Assembly: GCA_964632495.1 (NCBI GenBank)
Contig: CAZWDS010000103.1
Span: 1 to 9,654 of the forward strand
Source of the DNA: CALKXV01 sp964632495
Lineage (GTDB): Bacteria; Pseudomonadota; Alphaproteobacteria; Rhodobacterales; Rhodobacteraceae
Length of the DNA: 9,654 nt
Direction: 5' to 3'
The position numbers and the translations under genes were made by a program. How positions within the stretch are numbered: the stretch's first letter is position 1; each line of letters begins with the position of its first letter. The notes under the pieces are model-generated. The model had not been told where the DNA came from, did not search any database, and saw only the letters and a program-made list of their open reading frames with translations. This document shows, one piece after another, positions 5,274-9,654 of the stretch.

Positions 5274-6278
5274 ATGGAAGACGAGATTGTCTGTTCGGGT
5301 TTCTTTGAAGCCAGTGTCGAAGACACCGTCAGTTGTTTGGACAAATTTCAGGGTTCGGGCGCGGTGCAATGGTTCTTTGGCAACATTTTGGAATCCTTCT
5401 ACAACACCGGACATGCCCTTCTTTTTCCCAGCGAATGGCTAGGATGGCTGGGTGGATTAGAGACGCAGGAAGACAAGCAATCCCTGATGCGTTTCATCTA
5501 CTACGGCGGTTCGGTCGAGTTTTTCTTTTTCATCTTTACGGCCCTGTTGATCCTGACGGCCATCTGCCTATGGAACAATCGGATCATGTGGGGCGCGGTG
5601 CGCGTGCTTGAGGCCTTGGCAAACACCATCGGACGCGTGGCGGCCTGGGCTGGCCTTTTGATGGTGCTTCAACAAATCATGATCATTCTCGTCCAACGCA
5701 TTTTTGCCAGCGTGCAAATCACTCTGGGTTTCGGTTTGCCGTTCTCAAAAGACATCTCGTGGTGGGCGGAAGAGCTGAAACTCTATAACGCCATCATCGT
5801 TTGCCTCTGCGTCACCTACACCTTCGTTCAAGGCGGGCATGTGCGGGTCGATCTGGTCTATTCCGCCGTCAAGTTCCGCACCAAGAAGGTGATCGACATG
5901 ATCGGCAGTTTGGTCTTCATGATGCCGATTGCCATTATAACGTGGATGTATGCTTGGTACTTCCTGTGGCGCCATCTGGTGACACCTAAAGTGGCCGCGG
6001 GTGACGACCTTGAACGGCTGGTCGGGGCCAAGTGGCGCGCGTTGAAGTGGAACGTGGAAACCATCGGGTTTTCGCCAAACGGGTTCAACGGCTACTTCTT
6101 GTTCAAAATCCTGCTGATCCTGTTCTGCGCACTGGTCTTTCTGCAGGCGATTGCCTTCCTTTTCCGGTCCTATCTGGAATGGAAAGAAGGCCCCGAAAGC
6201 GAGGGCAAGTACCTCGACCGTGACGTTCTTGGCGATGACGACGCCGAGCTTGTTCATGCCATCGAAGAACATCACTAG
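5274..6278 (+). CDS. TRAP transporter small permease (DctQ family), extended
   Basis: Small inner-membrane subunit of the TRAP transporter, which holds the large permease in place. At 334 residues it is well above the usual 160-200. The last ~220 residues look like the standard four-helix DctQ core: helices at about 117-140, 168-190, 206-232 and 273-297, with the family-like stretch LKLYNAIIVCLCVTYTFVQ followed by GGHVRVDLVY. In front lies an extra ~100-residue part, rich in aromatic and acidic residues, ending in a very hydrophobic helix at about 80-100 (VEFFFFIFTALLILTAICLW). The tail is acidic and ends HAIEEHH. The ATG at 5274 follows GGGGGG at a good distance; a later start at Met72 lacks a ribosome site. 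The gene lies 12 bases before the large permease, clearly co-transcribed. Confidence 0.9.
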   Translation: MEDEIVCSGFFEASVEDTVSCLDKFQGSGAVQWFFGNILESFYNTGHALLFPSEWLGWLGGLETQEDKQSLMRFIYYGGSVEFFFFIFTALLILTAICLWNNRIMWGAVRVLEALANTIGRVAAWAGLLMVLQQIMIILVQRIFASVQITLGFGLPFSKDISWWAEELKLYNAIIVCLCVTYTFVQGGHVRVDLVYSAVKFRTKKVIDMIGSLVFMMPIAIITWMYAWYFLWRHLVTPKVAAGDDLERLVGAKWRALKWNVETIGFSPNGFNGYFLFKILLILFCALVFLQAIAFLFRSYLEWKEGPESEGKYLDRDVLGDDDAELVHAIEEHH

Positions 6279-6290
6279 GGGACTGGCTTC

Positions 6291-8645
6291 ATGTTGTTTG
6301 GATTAGACGGCGTCGAAATTGGCCTGATGATTGTGTTCCTGATGCTATTCGGCAGCATCTTGTCGGGTTTTCCTGTGGCCTTCGCCATCGGTGGATCGGC
6401 CATCCTGTCATTTGGTGTGATCGCGGGGTTGGATCAGGCGGGGCTTTTGATCCATCAGGCGATTGATACCGGCTCGGCCGAATACGCCCAGATCATCGCC
6501 GAAGGGATACGCGCGGATAAGATATCCGTCTTCACCTATCCGGATCTGCCCAGGTACGAGACGCCTGTCTTCCCCCAAGGCTGGGAAACCGCTCTGGACC
6601 GTAACGTCAGCTTCATCGTCAACCGCATCAACGAACGTGTGCTTGCTGGCCAGTCGATCGAGACCCTGCTGGCGGTTTTGATGTTTGTTCTGATGGGCAT
6701 CACGCTGGAACGATCCAAGATCGCGAACGATCTTCTGATGACCATGGCGCGGGTCTTTGGCCCGCTTCCGGGCGGTCTGGCCGTGTCGATTGTGGTTGTG
6801 GGCGCGTTCCTTGCAGCCTCGACAGGGATCGTGGGGGCCACGGTTGTGACTATGGGCCTTCTAGCCTTGCCAACGATGCTCAGAAACAACTATTCACCCG
6901 AGCTTGCCACCGGCGTCATCGCCGCATCCGGCACTTTGGGGCAGATCATTCCGCCCTCCATCGTCATCGTCCTTCTGGGCACCTTGGCCGGGGATATCTA
7001 TTCCGCCGCCCAAGAAGAACGCGCCCAGCTTGCGGGCTGTACCGATGCGCTGACCTTCTTGGGTGAGCCTGCTGTTGTCTCGGTCGGCACGCTGTTCCAG
7101 GCGGCACTTTTGCCCGGCATCATGCTGGCGTTCCTCTATGCCGCCTATGCCTTCACCTACGCATTGTTCAATCCGTCAAAAGCGCCCGCCGTTCAAATGG
7201 GCGCGGCCAGTTCCGAGGTTATCACCCGGAACGAAGCCCTTGGCTGGTTCCTGGCCGCACCGGTCATTCTGGTGGGTGGGACGATCTTCCTGTCGACCCT
7301 CGGCGTCGTGGGCAGCCAGAACGTTCAAGTTGATACCTTCAGCGATGTGGGCGAACGGGCGTCTTTGCGCACCAATGTCAGCGAGGAATGCCAAGCTTCG
7401 ATGATCGATCTGCACGGGCAGGCGGCTTGGGATGCGGCTGTGATTGAAAGCGCGGCCATTCAGGAAGCGGGAGGCTTGGAGGCTTCGGTTGAGCTGACAG
7501 AAGAAGAGCAAACTGCCGCCCTTGAAGCAAACATCACCAACGCTGCTCCGATCGGGACAGGGTTGGCCGTTGGTCTGGTTCTTCTGGGGCTGGTTTTGAC
7601 CACCGCCATGGGCGTTTCGCCAAGTGCCAATCCCACGCCACTTTGGATCGGTATTGGGGGCGTCGCGCTTGCCTTCGCGGTAGACTTTTTCTTGATCTCG
7701 CCCATCACCACACCGGGCACCACGCTTGTGCTTTTGACGATTCCGTTGGTCATCATCATCTGGGCCTGTCGACACGCGGTCGAACGCATGGGCCAGAACG
7801 AGCTGTTGCGCGTCGTCTTCCCACCCCTGGTTCTGATCGTCGCCGTTCTGGGCTCGATCCTTGGTGGCGTCACCAACCCGACACCCGCCGCAGCCCTTGG
7901 GGCAGGTGGCGCGATCATGTTGGCGGCTTATCGCAAGCTGAAAGAGGAAAACACATCTGGCAAGATCATCATCTGGGCCAGTTTTGCCCTTGTGATCATG
8001 CTGCTGGTCGGCGTGAACTTTGATCTGCGCATCCACCAAGACGGGGTCGCCACCGAAAACATTATCGCCTTTATCGTAGCACAAGCCGCATATCTGTTTG
8101 CGATGTTCGGGTTGCTTTTTGCCTGCTGGACCTTGTTCCGCTCGAAAGTGCTGTCTCCGGTTGTGCGGGAAACGGCCAAGGTCACATCGATGGTCTTCAC
8201 CATCCTGATCGGCTCACAACTGTTGAACCTTGTGGTGATTTCCTTTGGCGGTGAACACTACATTCAGGAATTCCTGCGAAGTTTCGATGATGAACGCCGC
8301 GTCTTCCTTGTGGTGATGCTGGTGTTGTTTGTTCTGGGCTTCGTGCTGGATTTCCTTGAGATCATCTACATCGTGATCCCGATCGTCGGCCCCGTCATCT
8401 ATGGCGGCGAATTTGACCCCAAGTGGGTGACCATCATGATCGCCATCAACCTGCAAACGTCCTTCCTGACGCCACCTTTCGGATTTGCATTGTTCTACTT
8501 ACGCGGCGTGGCCCCACCGTCTGTCACCACCCAACACATCTATCGCGGCATCATTCCTTTTGTGTTGATCCAGGTCGCGGGTCTGGCGCTGCTTTGGTAC
8601 TTCCCGGGTGTCGTGACGATCCTGCCGGATCTGATCCCGAACTAA
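6291..8645 (+). CDS. TRAP transporter large permease (DctM family), unusually long
   Basis: Main transport subunit of the TRAP system in the inner membrane. It has 784 residues against about 425-450 for typical DctM. Family blocks are clear: FPVAFAIGGSA (27-37), GGLAVSIVVVGAFLAASTGI then VGATVVTMGLLALPTML (161-197), ASGTLGQIIPPSIVIVLLG (212-230), LGSILGGVTNPTPAAALGA (520-538), MVFTILIGSQ (634-643) and LQTSFLTPPFGFALFYLRG (721-739). Additional material lies between them: about 40 extra residues at 58-120, a ~210-residue insert at about 297-507 with a soluble acidic part (345-415) and around four extra hydrophobic helices, and two more helices at about 559-577 and 590-615. The frame is intact throughout, so this is a real long form, not a misassembly of two genes. 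A strong hairpin follows the stop. Confidence 0.94.
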   Translation: MLFGLDGVEIGLMIVFLMLFGSILSGFPVAFAIGGSAILSFGVIAGLDQAGLLIHQAIDTGSAEYAQIIAEGIRADKISVFTYPDLPRYETPVFPQGWETALDRNVSFIVNRINERVLAGQSIETLLAVLMFVLMGITLERSKIANDLLMTMARVFGPLPGGLAVSIVVVGAFLAASTGIVGATVVTMGLLALPTMLRNNYSPELATGVIAASGTLGQIIPPSIVIVLLGTLAGDIYSAAQEERAQLAGCTDALTFLGEPAVVSVGTLFQAALLPGIMLAFLYAAYAFTYALFNPSKAPAVQMGAASSEVITRNEALGWFLAAPVILVGGTIFLSTLGVVGSQNVQVDTFSDVGERASLRTNVSEECQASMIDLHGQAAWDAAVIESAAIQEAGGLEASVELTEEEQTAALEANITNAAPIGTGLAVGLVLLGLVLTTAMGVSPSANPTPLWIGIGGVALAFAVDFFLISPITTPGTTLVLLTIPLVIIIWACRHAVERMGQNELLRVVFPPLVLIVAVLGSILGGVTNPTPAAALGAGGAIMLAAYRKLKEENTSGKIIIWASFALVIMLLVGVNFDLRIHQDGVATENIIAFIVAQAAYLFAMFGLLFACWTLFRSKVLSPVVRETAKVTSMVFTILIGSQLLNLVVISFGGEHYIQEFLRSFDDERRVFLVVMLVLFVLGFVLDFLEIIYIVIPIVGPVIYGGEFDPKWVTIMIAINLQTSFLTPPFGFALFYLRGVAPPSVTTQHIYRGIIPFVLIQVAGLALLWYFPGVVTILPDLIPN

Positions 8646-8653
8646 CTCAAGTC

Positions 8654-8697
8654 GGTTCGGGGGCTGAGGTTTGGTGCCTCGGCCCCCTTTCCGAACC
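8654..8697 (+). terminator. Terminator of the TRAP operon
   Basis: GGGGGCTGAGG (8659-8669) pairs with CCTCGGCCCCC (8677-8687) with one G-U pair and a seven-base loop, then TTT. An outer pair GGTTCGG/CCGAACC (8654-8660, 8691-8697) can enclose it. The T-run is short but the stem is very stable, and it lies nine bases after the large-permease stop. A further small repeat, ACGGG/CCCGT, is at 8700-8715. Confidence 0.75.
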
Positions 8698-8774
8698 GCA
8701 CGGGAATTGGCCCGTTCCGGCCATATTGACACCACTTTGACACGCTACTTTTGCTTCGGGGCCGGTCGGAGTGA

Positions 8775-9557
8775 TTGATTTTGTTCGTTCGTATCCTTGT
8801 TGCCGTCGCCCTGATCACGGGGACAGCCGTCAACGCGCAGACCAAAGACCAGTTGGACCGGCGCGACAAACTTCTGGGTTACGAGGCCGTGGGCCTTCTG
8901 GAAAGTTCGCGCGGTCATTGCACCGGCGCCCTGATCGCCCGCGATGTGGTTTTGACGGCGGCCCATTGCGTTTATGGCAAAGGCAGCACGTTCACGTTCA
9001 AGACCGGATACAGCCACGGATCGGCCATCGCCACCCGGTCCGTCGAACACGTGGTCATCGCACCCGGATACCTAGAGGCCGTGGCGCAGGACGACTGGGC
9101 AGGCGAAACGGCCAATGACGTGGCCCTCGTGCGTCTGGTCAGCCCGATCTATGAACCCGGCGCCAATCCGTACCCAATTGCCAAGGCTCCGCGCAAAGGG
9201 TCAAAACTGACCTTGGTGTCCTATGGTCGCGGTCGCATGGAAGCCCTGACGCTGGAACGCGGATGCCAACTGCACACGCTCTATCGGGACGGCGTCGTCG
9301 GGATTGATTGCTCGGCCACCTTCGGATCTTCTGGCGCACCGGTCTTTATTCAAACCGGTGAAACCCGTCGCATCTTCTCGATCGTCTCGGGCGGAACCGA
9401 GGATGTCACCTATGGTGTTGCGCTTTCCAATATCGTTCCGGGCCTCATGCAGGCGCTGCGCAACAAGCGGTCGCTTGCGCCCGTCAGTACCGCCGCGCGG
9501 CGCATTTCGGTCGGGGATCGTTCTGGTGGCAGTATTCGGTTTATTCGACCGGATTGA
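8775..9557 (+). CDS. Secreted trypsin-like (S1 family, V8-like) serine protease
   Basis: A predicted exported serine endopeptidase of 260 residues. A signal peptide covers residues 1-21 (hydrophobic core FVRILVAVALITGTAV, likely cut after VNA). The chymotrypsin-type triad is visible: His64 in LTAAHC, Asp115 in NDVALVRL and Ser186 in FGSSGAPVF, where the common GDSGGP motif is GSSGAP. Cys49 and Cys65 can form the bridge around the His loop, and Cys164 and Cys179 a second one. The basic C-terminal tail after about residue 228 is outside the usual fold. No ATG is available; TTG at 8775 or 8781 in the same frame are the possible starts, with CGGAG just upstream, and an in-frame TGA at 8772 rules out earlier ones. 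It stands alone after the TRAP terminator. Its target is unknown. Confidence 0.9.
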   Translation: MILFVRILVAVALITGTAVNAQTKDQLDRRDKLLGYEAVGLLESSRGHCTGALIARDVVLTAAHCVYGKGSTFTFKTGYSHGSAIATRSVEHVVIAPGYLEAVAQDDWAGETANDVALVRLVSPIYEPGANPYPIAKAPRKGSKLTLVSYGRGRMEALTLERGCQLHTLYRDGVVGIDCSATFGSSGAPVFIQTGETRRIFSIVSGGTEDVTYGVALSNIVPGLMQALRNKRSLAPVSTAARRISVGDRSGGSIRFIRPD

Positions 9558-9578
9558 TTTTGACATAAGTCGAAAATT

Positions 9579-9650
9579 TGCGACGTAGCTCAGTTGGATA
9601 GAGCATTCGACTTTAATCGAATTGTCACGGGTTCAATTCCCCATCACGTT
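9579..9650 (+). tRNA. Degenerate tRNA-like sequence, closest to tRNA-Lys(TTT)
   Basis: The 5' half is typical: TA at positions 8-9, D arm GCTC-AGTTGGATA-GAGC (9588-9604), A, then a perfect anticodon stem TTCGA/TCGAA (9606-9610, 9617-9621). The anticodon loop CTTTAA has six bases; one more T would give CTTTTAA, the normal loop of tRNA-Lys with anticodon TTT. The T loop TTCAATT is normal, but only three of five T-stem pairs form and the acceptor halves (TGCGACG and TCACGTT) hardly pair. There is no CCA. It is either a tRNA pseudogene or a true tRNA damaged by poor sequence at a contig end. Confidence 0.42.
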
Positions 9651-9654
9651 TTGG

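Noticed and set aside
7176..8084. 302-codon open frame on the minus strand opposite the large permease insert
   Set aside because: Low-complexity, polar, His/Asp/Gln-rich translation typical of the complement of membrane-protein codons; the plus-strand frame is continuous and homologous on both sides.
6291..8645. Large permease as a fusion or misassembly of two transport proteins
   Set aside because: The conserved DctM blocks occur once each and in normal order, so the extra length is insertion inside one permease, not a join of two.
8726..8754. Promoter for the protease gene from two TTGACA words (8726-8731 and 8737-8742)
   Set aside because: Both are good -35 boxes, but no acceptable -10 box lies 16-18 bases downstream; the nearest TACTTT is too close to the first and far too close to the second. 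Worth a note only.

Overview
The window looks like chromosomal DNA of a marine alphaproteobacterium of the Rhodobacterales (Roseobacter group). The evidence is protein style: a B12-dependent ribonucleotide reductase with a Cys-rich tail, a roseobacter-like acetolactate synthase, a TAT-exported TRAP binding protein, moderately high GC and UUCG-capped terminators. The first and last features are cut or degenerate at the edges, so this may be a complete draft contig.

Layout. 1-764 (+): 3' end of nrdJ. 765-1234: gene-free convergent region with several hairpins, two related intrinsic terminators and a REP-like palindrome. 1235-3885 (-): the ilvBN branched-chain amino acid operon, read right to left. 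It has a promoter, a 16-residue leader peptide carrying an Ile-Val-Val-Leu-Val run, an antiterminator/terminator pair, the acetolactate synthase large subunit (broken here by a stop codon plus a 1-base deletion), an intercistronic stem-loop and ilvN. 4090-8645 (+): a TRAP transporter operon, divergent from ilv, with a binding protein of the TakP/FcbT1 type, an oversized small permease and a very large (784 aa) large permease. 8775-9557 (+): a secreted trypsin/V8-like serine protease. 9579-9654: a degenerate tRNA-like sequence.

How the parts fit. The ilv leader is a textbook-style transcription attenuator: ribosome stalling on Ile/Val/Leu codons would free a segment that competes with the terminator. 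The neighbouring TRAP system belongs to a family whose characterised member (TakP) binds 2-oxo acids, the class of compounds that acetolactate synthase uses and branched-chain pathways make; a functional link is inference only. The most notable oddities are the double lesion in an otherwise intact large-subunit gene, the expanded TRAP permeases and the tandem structured repeats behind nrdJ. No CRISPR array, insertion sequence, phage gene or obviously new defence system was seen.
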